Position numbers and translations under genes: made by a program
Part shown: positions 1-5,163 of the stretch, piece after piece
Layout: each line of letters starts with the position of its first letter
How positions within the stretch are numbered: position 1 is the first letter of the stretch
Assembly: GCA_023264435.1 (NCBI GenBank)
Contig: JAHFMK010000009.1
Location: 1 to 12,106, forward strand
Length of the DNA: 12,106 bases
Origin: Candidatus Kaiserbacteria bacterium
GTDB lineage: Bacteria > Patescibacteriota > Minisyncoccia > Phycocordibacterales > UBA918
Reading direction: 5' to 3'
Notes under the pieces: generated by a model
Told to the model about the DNA's origin: nothing
What the model saw: only the letters and a program-made list of their open reading frames with translations
Database searches by the model: none

Positions 1-133
1 CAAAAATCATTAAGAGATCATCCTTTTTAATGTTTTTCTTTGCGAAAACACCAAATTCATTTGCAAGGATTTTTTTAACGATTAATTTATGTGCTATCCA
101 GGAAAGGTTTTGTTTTTTCTGATTTTTATTCAT
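1..133 (-). CDS. Probable SET-domain protein, N-terminal part (runs off the window)
   Basis: An open reading frame of 44 codons starts with ATG at 131-133 and continues past the left edge without a stop. After a Lys/Gln/Asn-rich start, residues 27-44 (ANEFGVFAKKNIKKDDLL and following) match the opening strands of SET domains, where a 'G(x)GVFA..dIkkGe.i' pattern precedes the first substrate-binding loop. SET proteins usually methylate lysine side chains using S-adenosylmethionine, and small stand-alone versions occur in bacteria. The catalytic NHS/C and Tyr motifs would lie outside the window, so activity cannot be judged. The start is 32 bases after the stop of the 278-residue gene on the same strand, so the two are probably co-transcribed. 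No Shine-Dalgarno sequence is visible. The family call rests on one short motif. Confidence 0.6.
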   Translation of the reverse strand, partial: MNKNQKKQNLSWIAHKLIVKKILANEFGVFAKKNIKKDDLLMIF

Positions 134-165
134 AAATAGATTTAAACTTTCTTTAGTATATTACG

Positions 166-1002
166 CTACCATTGTTTCTTGCCATCAACACTTTTTTTCA
201 AACTGTAAGGAAAAGAGTTCCAAAAATTGTCTGCTTCAGCATATTTTGGTGCTAGTGTTACGATAAGTGGTTTAAAACCGCATTCTTTTTCTATCTCAAA
301 AAAAGCGGGCAAGATGACAGTTTCTGTAAACCCTTGTTCTTTCGAATTAATAAAGAGATTTTCAAAAAGGATTCCATTTTTTAAAAACAATGTTAAAAAT
401 GATTTATAGTACTCTTTTGCAGTTTGTCCATGTAAATGCAGCCATTCTGAAACATCAGATTTATTGTTTGCAAAGGTTGTAAACTGTTTTTCAAACATCT
501 CATGATGAAAATCTACTAAGTTTTGACCCCAATGAGTCTGAATTGACGAGATTGGCTTATTATTACTTTCATTAAAATTAATGATATTTGCGTGCTCTAC
601 GATTGGATCACCATTTTTGTCAATCTTTTTATGAAACCGAAGCTTACCGAGAAAATATTTACCATCGTTCCGATCGTTAAATTTGTCTTCAACGTATTCT
701 AAAATAATACTCTTAAACTGAGGTTGGAAGTCTGCTATTGCAAGAAACCTAGCTATTTCGAAGTTTGGTGTTGCAATGTGCCTAAAAAGTGTAATGTAAG
801 ATTTTTCTAAATCCATTGCTTCTGGGAGTCCATGTGGGAGCATTTGTGATACATAATCTTGCAATTTTACATTAGTACGTCGTTGCTCAAGTTCAATAAC
901 AGCTTTTTCCCACGGTGTGTAGACATAAGAATCAAACAAGTTTTTGTCAGCCATTAACTGTGCTATTTTTTCTGGTATTGATGTGGCTTGTAAATTTGGC
1001 AT
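166..1002 (-). CDS. Unrecognised 278-residue soluble protein
   Basis: This is a complete ATG-to-TAG frame with good coding character and no competing long frame. I do not recognise the family. The protein is rich in aromatic residues, Lys and Asn, with no signal peptide and no membrane segment, so it is probably cytoplasmic. Visible landmarks are a possible helical N-terminus (residues 1-50, with TPWEKAVIELEQRR near 29-42), a central stretch with HWGQNLVDFHHEMF near 157-170, and HLHG near 191-194. The His-rich spots could bind metal, but the spacing fits no metal-enzyme motif I can name. A TATAAT box lies 11 bases upstream of the ATG and no Shine-Dalgarno sequence is present, which points to a nearly leaderless mRNA. 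The next gene (SET-like) begins 32 bases downstream, suggesting a two-gene unit in which this protein could be a partner or substrate; that is speculation. Confidence 0.8.
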   Translation of the reverse strand: MPNLQATSIPEKIAQLMADKNLFDSYVYTPWEKAVIELEQRRTNVKLQDYVSQMLPHGLPEAMDLEKSYITLFRHIATPNFEIARFLAIADFQPQFKSIILEYVEDKFNDRNDGKYFLGKLRFHKKIDKNGDPIVEHANIINFNESNNKPISSIQTHWGQNLVDFHHEMFEKQFTTFANNKSDVSEWLHLHGQTAKEYYKSFLTLFLKNGILFENLFINSKEQGFTETVILPAFFEIEKECGFKPLIVTLAPKYAEADNFWNSFPYSLKKSVDGKKQW

Positions 1003-1013
1003 GTTATTTACTA

Positions 1014-1019
1014 ATTATA
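1014..1019 (-). promoter_or_regulatory. -10 box of the 278-residue gene, 11 bases from its start
   Basis: The minus strand reads TATAAT, preceded by TATAC. Only 11 bases (1003-1013) separate it from the ATG at 1002. A transcript starting about 7 bases after the box would have a leader of roughly 5 bases. No good -35 hexamer is visible at 16-18 bases. Confidence 0.5.
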
Positions 1020-1066
1020 GTATAAAAAAGTATTTTTTTGAGCTATCTATATTGATAAGTATAAAT

Positions 1067-1094
1067 AAAGGGTGGACTGATAAGTCCACCCTTT
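1067..1094 (-). terminator. Intrinsic terminator of the 164-residue membrane protein gene
   Basis: A perfect 12-bp stem (AAAGGGTGGACT at 1067-1078 with its complement at 1083-1094) closes a 4-base loop. On the minus strand it is followed by TTTATTTATA. The stem overlaps the stop codon at 1093-1095, so it directly ends the upstream gene and separates it from the 278-residue gene. Confidence 0.75.
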
Positions 1095-1587
1095 AAAAGA
1101 ACTTGAACAGGTTTTTTAACAGCTCAATGGCGAAAACCCAACCGCCAACCCAGTACAAGTTTGAGACAATATTCGATGCAATGAATATCTTCCAATCCCG
1201 CGTACTCATGCCATTGTACTGGTAACTTCCCTTACGGAAATAGAGCGTTACCGTTACTGGGTCGTCAGCACACAAGACGAGAAACGTAAGGACTTTGTTT
1301 TTCCTTACAAACTTGAAAAAGTGTGCTTTCCAGCCCGTGTGGTCTTCTTGTTCACCCATGTGCTTAATTTTTTCAATCAGCAACCAGTCAGTTTCTGACC
1401 AGTCGTATACCTGAATGATAAGCACGTTGATGATTGTTGCCAGAATGGTTAGAACCACGGCACCATCTTCGTTCCCTAACCAAACCAAAATGATTGGGTA
1501 CAGAACGTAGTCAAAACCATGGTTTATCATCCATCGCATACTCAACCCTATCATGAAGACTAGGGTATTCTTTTTGGAATTGTCCAC
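1093..1587 (-). CDS. Small multi-span membrane protein, family not recognised
   Basis: A 164-residue frame begins with GTG at 1585-1587. That start is supported by a G-rich ribosome binding site (GAGGGGGGGG) ending 5 bases upstream; no in-frame ATG lies nearby. About four hydrophobic segments are visible: roughly residues 27-38, 43-61, 98-116 and 134-160. Between the second and third lies a charged cytosolic-type loop (62-97) containing KIKHMGEQEDHTGW and a basic FVRKNK stretch. The LCADDPVTVTLYFR section at 105-118 places two acidic residues at the edge of a membrane span. I do not recognise the family and cannot assign a function. The gene has its own promoter (1648-1675) and its own terminator, so it is a single-gene transcript. 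It is unusual in this window in having a clear Shine-Dalgarno-like sequence. Confidence 0.85.
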   Translation of the reverse strand: MDNSKKNTLVFMIGLSMRWMINHGFDYVLYPIILVWLGNEDGAVVLTILATIINVLIIQVYDWSETDWLLIEKIKHMGEQEDHTGWKAHFFKFVRKNKVLTFLVLCADDPVTVTLYFRKGSYQYNGMSTRDWKIFIASNIVSNLYWVGGWVFAIELLKNLFKFF

Positions 1588-1592
1588 TAGAA

Positions 1593-1602
1593 CCCCCCCC
1601 TC
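1593..1602 (-). promoter_or_regulatory. G-rich ribosome binding site deciding a GTG start
   Basis: The minus strand reads GAGGGGGGGG followed by TTCTA and then GTG. It is the only strong purine-rich ribosome binding site in the window. It contains an 8-base G homopolymer and lies inside a 5-codon ATG mini-frame whose TAG overlaps the GTG start (TAGTG). Confidence 0.6.
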
Positions 1603-1647
1603 ATGTCGTTGTGCAATTGATGTTTAATGAAAAAACAATCTAAATTA

Positions 1648-1675
1648 ATTATACCACATTCAATAGAAAAAGCAA
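1648..1675 (-). promoter_or_regulatory. Sigma70-type promoter of the 164-residue membrane protein gene
   Basis: On the minus strand, TTGCTT (1675-1670), a 16-base spacer and TATAAT (1653-1648) are present, with an extended -10 (TGG before TATAAT). Transcription would start near 1641, giving a leader of about 53 bases that contains the G-rich ribosome binding site. Confidence 0.65.
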
Positions 1676-1699
1676 TACTCAAAGATAAAAGAAAGCACA

Positions 1700-1734
1700 T
1701 TTCAGCTCCCTAGGACGGTCCTAGGGAGCTGAAA
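1700..1734. repeat. Near-perfect 35-bp palindrome, copy 1 of the CCTAGGAC palindrome
   Basis: Seventeen bases (TTTCAGCTCCCTAGGAC) are followed by one G and then their exact reverse complement. Its core CCTAGGAC-GG-TCCTAGG recurs at 2063-2079 with only the two central bases changed. No T-run follows on either strand, so a simple intrinsic terminator is unlikely. It could be a protein-binding site, a repeat-element end or a processing hairpin. It lies just downstream of the ncRNA terminator. Confidence 0.8.
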
Positions 1735-1742
1735 TAACTGTA

Positions 1743-1903
1743 ATAAAAAAAGGCACCAAATTGCTTTGGTGCCTTAGGCCTACCTTATACGCTGTCCTAA
1801 ATCGTGCGGACTCACGTAAAATCCGCTGTTGAATGCTCAGGGAGGGGAAACACCCAACAACCGACTGGACTCTCCGTGCATACAAGGAAGCCAGAAAATG
1901 TAC
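1743..1903 (-). ncRNA. Candidate structured non-coding RNA, about 160 nt
   Basis: A minus-strand transcription unit with no protein gene is bounded by a promoter (1911-1938) and a strong intrinsic terminator (1745-1775). The 5' and 3' regions pair with each other: the 16 bases whose plus-strand image is 1878-1893 match those at 1777-1792, with 11 Watson-Crick and 2 G-U pairs. Inside are a 4-bp continuation (1867-1870 with 1794-1797), a 7-bp stem (1855-1861 with 1825-1831, one G-U) and a 5-bp hairpin (1806-1810 with 1822-1826) that shares two bases with the previous stem, so these two are partly exclusive. A closed-end rod with internal loops and the stretch CCCTGAGC resemble 6S RNA in general form, but I cannot assign the family. 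SRP RNA, tmRNA and RNase P RNA signatures were looked for and not seen. A cis-leader is unlikely because the terminator precedes any gene. Confidence 0.55.
1745..1775 (-). terminator. Strong intrinsic terminator with GCAA tetraloop
   Basis: A perfect 11-bp stem (1750-1760 with 1765-1775) closes a loop that reads GCAA, a GNRA tetraloop, on the minus strand. It is followed there by a run of Ts (1751-1745, partly in the stem) and then ATTA. On the plus strand no T-run follows. It must end a minus-strand transcript arising between here and about 2200, which is the main argument for the ncRNA. Confidence 0.85.
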
Positions 1904-1910
1904 TTTTTTT

Positions 1911-1938
1911 ATTTTACCGTTATTTGTTTAAAAGTCAA
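1911..1938 (-). promoter_or_regulatory. Sigma70-type promoter of the candidate ncRNA
   Basis: The minus strand shows TTGACT (1938-1933), a 16-base spacer and TAAAAT (1916-1911). The predicted start is near 1904-1903, a G, giving a transcript of about 160 nt to the terminator. Confidence 0.55.
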
Positions 1939-1980
1939 GTAGTTGTCCAACCACACCAATTTTTGCACTCCCTTGATAAT

Positions 1981-2008
1981 TTAGACTTCTTCTCGTATTT
2001 TTTATTAT
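1981..2008 (+). promoter_or_regulatory. Possible promoter upstream of the glucan operon
   Basis: TTAGAC (1981-1986), a 16-base spacer and TATTAT (2003-2008) are present. A start near 2015 would give a leader of about 200 nt to the glycosyltransferase gene, containing both arms of the 2025-2172 inverted repeat and the second palindrome. It competes with a start-proximal -10 box at 2199-2204; the sequence does not decide between them. Confidence 0.3.
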
Positions 2009-2024
2009 ACATTGAAATGGACTC

Positions 2025-2172
2025 TACTGTTCAAGTGTACGGTTTGTCAGTCACCAGGATTCCCTAGGACCATCCTAGGAAAGGTGTGATATTTGTTCGA
2101 AGTTGTGCACTTTTGTTGTATAAAAAACGGCTAGAAATAAAGTCCTCCGTGATACCATATACTTGAACTGTA
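2025..2172. repeat. Long imperfect inverted repeat, 19-nt arms about 110 bases apart
   Basis: The arm at 2025-2043 (TACTGTTCAAGTGTACGGT) and the reverse complement of 2154-2172 agree at 16 of 19 positions, and one of the three differences still allows a G-U pair in plus-strand RNA. The enclosed segment contains palindrome copy 2. It could be a structured 5' leader or the ends of a small repeat element. Read as codons from each side, both arms spell TVQVYG with the differences in third positions (see findings). Confidence 0.6.
2063..2079. repeat. CCTAGGAC palindrome, copy 2
   Basis: CCTAGGACCATCCTAGG forms a 7-bp stem (CCTAGGA / TCCTAGG) with a 3-base loop. It matches the core of the palindrome at 1709-1725 at 15 of 17 positions. 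CACC at 2052-2055 and GGTG at 2083-2086 can extend it after an internal loop. Confidence 0.65.
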
Positions 2173-2198
2173 CCTTCTGAAATCATTCTTGATGCAGT

Positions 2199-2204
2199 TA
2201 TAGA
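2199..2204 (+). promoter_or_regulatory. Possible start-proximal -10 box of the glucan operon
   Basis: TATAGA ends 8 bases before the ATG at 2213. The context (TATAGAAAATAACC then ATG) resembles the 278-residue gene's TATAAT...AAATAAC then ATG. The upstream TTCTGA (2175-2180) is a poor -35 at an 18-base spacing. If used, the mRNA would be leaderless. Confidence 0.35.
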
Positions 2205-2212
2205 AAATAACC

Positions 2213-3430
2213 ATGCGAGTTTTGACATTCGGGTGGGATTATCCACCTATAAAAAATGGAGGACTTGGCGTTGCGTGTCACGGCCTCACAGAGGAATTAC
2301 TCGAGCTTGGCCTCGATATTGTTTTTGTTTTGCCTCGTGAGCAACCCATCATCGGAAATCAAAAGTTCATATTTGCAAATAAAACTCCAGCGACTATTCA
2401 TGTATTTCCTTCTGCATTACTTCCCTATCAACACGCACAGTCATATGTAGAGTATTTTACTGAAGACGGAAAACGAATACGATTTTCTCGACGGATTATT
2501 GATGAAGTGTATCGCTATGCGGACTCTGCATATGACATTGCACTTCGTGAACAATTTGATCTTATACACGCACACGATTGGACGTCATACCTTGCAGGTG
2601 TTGCTGCAAAACTTGCGACAGGAAAACCATTGGTACTTCATGTGCACGCCACAGCATTCGACCAAGCAGGAAGTAATAATGTTGACCCCGATATATATGC
2701 GGTCGAGCGTAGGGCATTTCATAATGCTGATTCAATAGTGGCAATCAGTAATTATACAAAAGGAATTGTCGTTGATAAATATGGTGTTAATCCCGACAAA
2801 GTGTCTGTTATACATAATGGTATCAAGCCGTACTCTCCTCCACTTCTTCCCTCTGTGCTTTATGAACTCAAAGCACAGGGAAAAAAAATTGTATTTTATA
2901 ATGGACGCATTACGATTCAAAAAGGAGTTGATTACTTTGTGCGTGCGGCACGACGAGTGGTAGACACTGACCCTCAGGTGATATTTGTTATTTCTGGATG
3001 GGGTGATATGGAACATCAAATCATGCACCTTGTTGGAGAACTTGGTCTTTCTCAACATGTTATTTTTGCGGGTGCGTTGTGGGATGAGGAGCGAGACAGA
3101 ATGTATCAGGTTGCAGATCTTTTGGTGATGCCGTCGGTATCTGAACCATTTGGACTTGTGCCTCTCGAAGCAATCCAACATGGTACGCCTGTGCTTATTT
3201 CAAAACAGTCAGGAGTTGCTGAGGTACTGACGCACGCACTCAAAGTTGATTTTTGGGATACTGAAGAAATGGCAAACAAAATACTTTCTGCATTGCGGTA
3301 TAAAGTGATGAATCGGCAGCTCGTCGAAGAAGGTCGCAAGGAACTCTCGCGTATTACGTGGCGACGAGCTGCCGAAAAAGTACTCGCGTTATACAAAAAA
3401 TTACTCGATTTTGTTCATAAAGAACGCTAA
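2213..3430 (+). CDS. Glycogen synthase-like glycosyltransferase (GT4/GT5 type)
   Basis: This 405-residue GT-B fold enzyme probably adds glucose from a nucleotide sugar to the non-reducing end of an alpha-1,4-glucan in the cytoplasm. The N-terminal Rossmann half opens with MRVLTFGWDYPP and the sugar-nucleotide loop KNGGLG (residues 14-19), followed by HAHDW (119-123), a site typical of glycogen synthases. The C-terminal half carries GRITIQKG (231-238, phosphate-binding Arg and Lys) and the E-x7-E motif EPFGLVPLE (E311, E319), consistent with a retaining transferase. The length fits GT4 better than bacterial GlgA (about 480). The ATG at 2213 is chosen because the conserved N-terminus begins there. 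No Shine-Dalgarno is visible. It is first in an operon with GH57, DUF5752-like and GH15 genes, which supports a storage-glucan role. Donor (ADP- or UDP-glucose) is not determinable, and a trehalose- or sucrose-type transferase is a less likely alternative. Confidence 0.88.
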   Translation: MRVLTFGWDYPPIKNGGLGVACHGLTEELLELGLDIVFVLPREQPIIGNQKFIFANKTPATIHVFPSALLPYQHAQSYVEYFTEDGKRIRFSRRIIDEVYRYADSAYDIALREQFDLIHAHDWTSYLAGVAAKLATGKPLVLHVHATAFDQAGSNNVDPDIYAVERRAFHNADSIVAISNYTKGIVVDKYGVNPDKVSVIHNGIKPYSPPLLPSVLYELKAQGKKIVFYNGRITIQKGVDYFVRAARRVVDTDPQVIFVISGWGDMEHQIMHLVGELGLSQHVIFAGALWDEERDRMYQVADLLVMPSVSEPFGLVPLEAIQHGTPVLISKQSGVAEVLTHALKVDFWDTEEMANKILSALRYKVMNRQLVEEGRKELSRITWRRAAEKVLALYKKLLDFVHKER

Positions 3431-3439
3431 TATATTTAT

Positions 3440-4771
3440 ATGCTCACTGTGTGTCCTTATTTTCATGTACATCAACCACATCGCATTAAGCGATATCGTG
3501 TATTTGATATTGGGAATGATGCAGAATATTTTAATGCAGAAGATAATACGGATCTCAATAACGCACGCGTGTTGAGGAAAGTTGCAGAAAAGTCATATCT
3601 CCCTACCACCGCAATACTTGGTGAGCTTCTCGCAAAACATCCTGAGTTTCGTTTTGCACTTTCGTTTTCAGGAACAGTGCTTGACCAATTTGAAGCATAC
3701 ATGCCAGAGGTACTGCATGCGTTTCAAGATTTAGTACACACGGGTCGAGTAGAAATTCTTGCGGATACATATTATCACTCACTTGCATTTTTTTATTCAC
3801 GTCCCGAATTTGAACGTCAGGTAACACTTCACCAAAAACGTATACAAGAACTCTTTGAATATACGCCAAAAGTATTTCGTAACACTGAACTTTCATACAC
3901 CAATTCCCTTGCGAAGTGGTGTGAGGATAATGGATACACAGGGATTATGGCAGAAGGATGGGACCCAATCCTTGGCTGGCGAAGTCCTAATTATGTCTAC
4001 CAACCAACGGGTTGTTCATCTATAAAAGTACTCCTCAAAAATTATAAACTCTCAGATGATATTGCGTTTCGTTTTGGAAATAAAAATTGGGAAAGTTGGC
4101 CACTTAATGCAGATACGTATGCACAGTGGATACATGCACATCATGGTGATGGCGAAACCATCAATCTTTTTATGGACTTTGAAACATTCGGAGAGCATCA
4201 ATGGGACGATACGGGTATCTTTGATTTTCTCCGTGCATTGCCAGAAAAAATACTTGCACATGGTGATACGAGTTTTAAAACGCCCAGTGAGACCATTGCT
4301 TCGTATGATTCTGTGGGTGAGATAGATGTACCCCACATCCTCACGTGGGCAGATACCGATAGAGACCTCACTGCATGGGTAGGTAATGATATTCAACGTG
4401 ATGCAATCACCACAATTTATCGTATGGAAAATGACGTTATTAACACTGACGATGCTTCTCTTATAGAAACATGGCGGAGATTGCAGACGTCTGACCATTT
4501 TTATTATATGTGTACAAAATGGTTTAGTGATGGAGACGTGCATGCATATTTCAGTCCGTACGAGTCGCCTTATGATGCATATATCGCTTTCATGAATGCT
4601 CTCAGTGATTTACAATTAAGGGTACACGATGCGTTACAGAAAAAAGAAACGCAGATACCAATTGCAAAAAGTTTTTGGTCGCGAGTATGGAATGTAATTC
4701 GTACATTGATACAAAAACTTTTTGATGTACTTCCCTTCAGGCACAAACGCATACGTTCAAGAGTGATTTAA
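3440..4771 (+). CDS. GH57 family alpha-amylase-like glycoside hydrolase
   Basis: This 443-residue retaining alpha-glucan hydrolase or transglycosylase of the (beta/alpha)7-barrel GH57 family acts on alpha-1,4-glucans. All family blocks are visible: HQP at 11-13 (region 1), SGTVLDQ at 77-83 (region 2), RNTELSY at 147-153 with E150 as the likely nucleophile (region 3), FMDFETFGEHQ at 244-254 with D246 as the likely acid/base (region 4), and ADTDRDLTAWVGND at 304-317 (region 5). The block sequences resemble the amylase-type GH57 of archaea and CPR rather than the longer 4-alpha-glucanotransferases or branching enzymes. There is no signal peptide, so it is intracellular. The last ~35 residues (409-443) are Trp/Phe/Arg/Lys-rich and amphipathic, a possible membrane- or glycan-contacting tail. 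It starts 9 bases after the transferase stop, without a Shine-Dalgarno. Confidence 0.92.
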   Translation: MLTVCPYFHVHQPHRIKRYRVFDIGNDAEYFNAEDNTDLNNARVLRKVAEKSYLPTTAILGELLAKHPEFRFALSFSGTVLDQFEAYMPEVLHAFQDLVHTGRVEILADTYYHSLAFFYSRPEFERQVTLHQKRIQELFEYTPKVFRNTELSYTNSLAKWCEDNGYTGIMAEGWDPILGWRSPNYVYQPTGCSSIKVLLKNYKLSDDIAFRFGNKNWESWPLNADTYAQWIHAHHGDGETINLFMDFETFGEHQWDDTGIFDFLRALPEKILAHGDTSFKTPSETIASYDSVGEIDVPHILTWADTDRDLTAWVGNDIQRDAITTIYRMENDVINTDDASLIETWRRLQTSDHFYYMCTKWFSDGDVHAYFSPYESPYDAYIAFMNALSDLQLRVHDALQKKETQIPIAKSFWSRVWNVIRTLIQKLFDVLPFRHKRIRSRVI

Positions 4772-4803
4772 TAATCTAAGAGTGAGAGTAATATAAAAAA
4801 TAT

Positions 4804-5160
4804 ATGTCAACAAAAAAACAACCCGCCAAGACAAATGCACAAACGACAAACACAAAAGCACCAGCAAAAAAATCATCAGTGACACAAAAGAAAAAGGAAC
4901 TCGTGCATGCATCACCAGAACAATCTTTTTGGGTTATGAATGGTCAAATACTTACAAACCTTGCGGAGCTTCGTGATGCACTTGCAATCATGAGTGATGA
5001 TGTATTTATGCACCATGTGACTAAAGACCGAAATGATTTTGCAGATTGGATTGAGACTGTATTACAAGATACTGAAATTGCACAGGCATTGAGAAAATCA
5101 AAAAAACCGAATACATCAAGAGATGTTATTGTACAGAAATTGCGATTTTACCGTATTTAG
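4804..5160 (+). CDS. DUF5752-like small protein with Lys/Ala/Thr-rich tail
   Basis: This 118-residue protein has two parts. Residues 1-35 are a low-complexity, strongly basic Lys/Ala/Thr/Gln tail, probably disordered. Residues 36-118 form a compact domain with ASPEQSFWVMNGQILTNLAE, then a D/H-rich helix (DVFMHHVTKDRNDFADWIE) and a C-terminal Arg/Lys-rich helix. This pattern resembles DUF5752, a small domain often found beside amylase and glucan genes in archaea and CPR; that link is from memory and unsearched. No catalytic motif is apparent. It lies between two glucan hydrolase genes with only 3 bases before the GH15 start, so it is translated with them and may be an accessory or scaffold that binds an enzyme or the glucan through its basic tail. 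That role is inference. Confidence 0.75.
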   Translation: MSTKKQPAKTNAQTTNTKAPAKKSSVTQKKKELVHASPEQSFWVMNGQILTNLAELRDALAIMSDDVFMHHVTKDRNDFADWIETVLQDTEIAQALRKSKKPNTSRDVIVQKLRFYRI

Positions 5161-5163
5161 ACT

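Noticed and set aside
1804..2067. 87-residue plus-strand frame in the intergenic block
   Set aside because: Its 5' part is antisense to the candidate ncRNA, its composition changes abruptly, no ribosome binding site is visible and no family is recognisable. Only the TVQVYG coincidence was kept as a finding.
2096..2124. Promoter TTCGAA-17-TATAAA upstream of the glycosyltransferase
   Set aside because: The -10 is acceptable but the -35 is poor, and two other candidates exist nearby; not listed as a feature.
1588..2212. tRNA, tmRNA, SRP RNA, RNase P RNA or CRISPR array in the gene-free block
   Set aside because: No cloverleaf or CCA-adjacent acceptor, no SRP GGAAG-type apical motif, no RNase P signature and no regular direct repeats were found by eye.
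2064..2246. 60-residue minus-strand frame overlapping the glycosyltransferase start
   Set aside because: It overlaps the conserved N-terminus of the transferase and has no recognisable domain or promoter.
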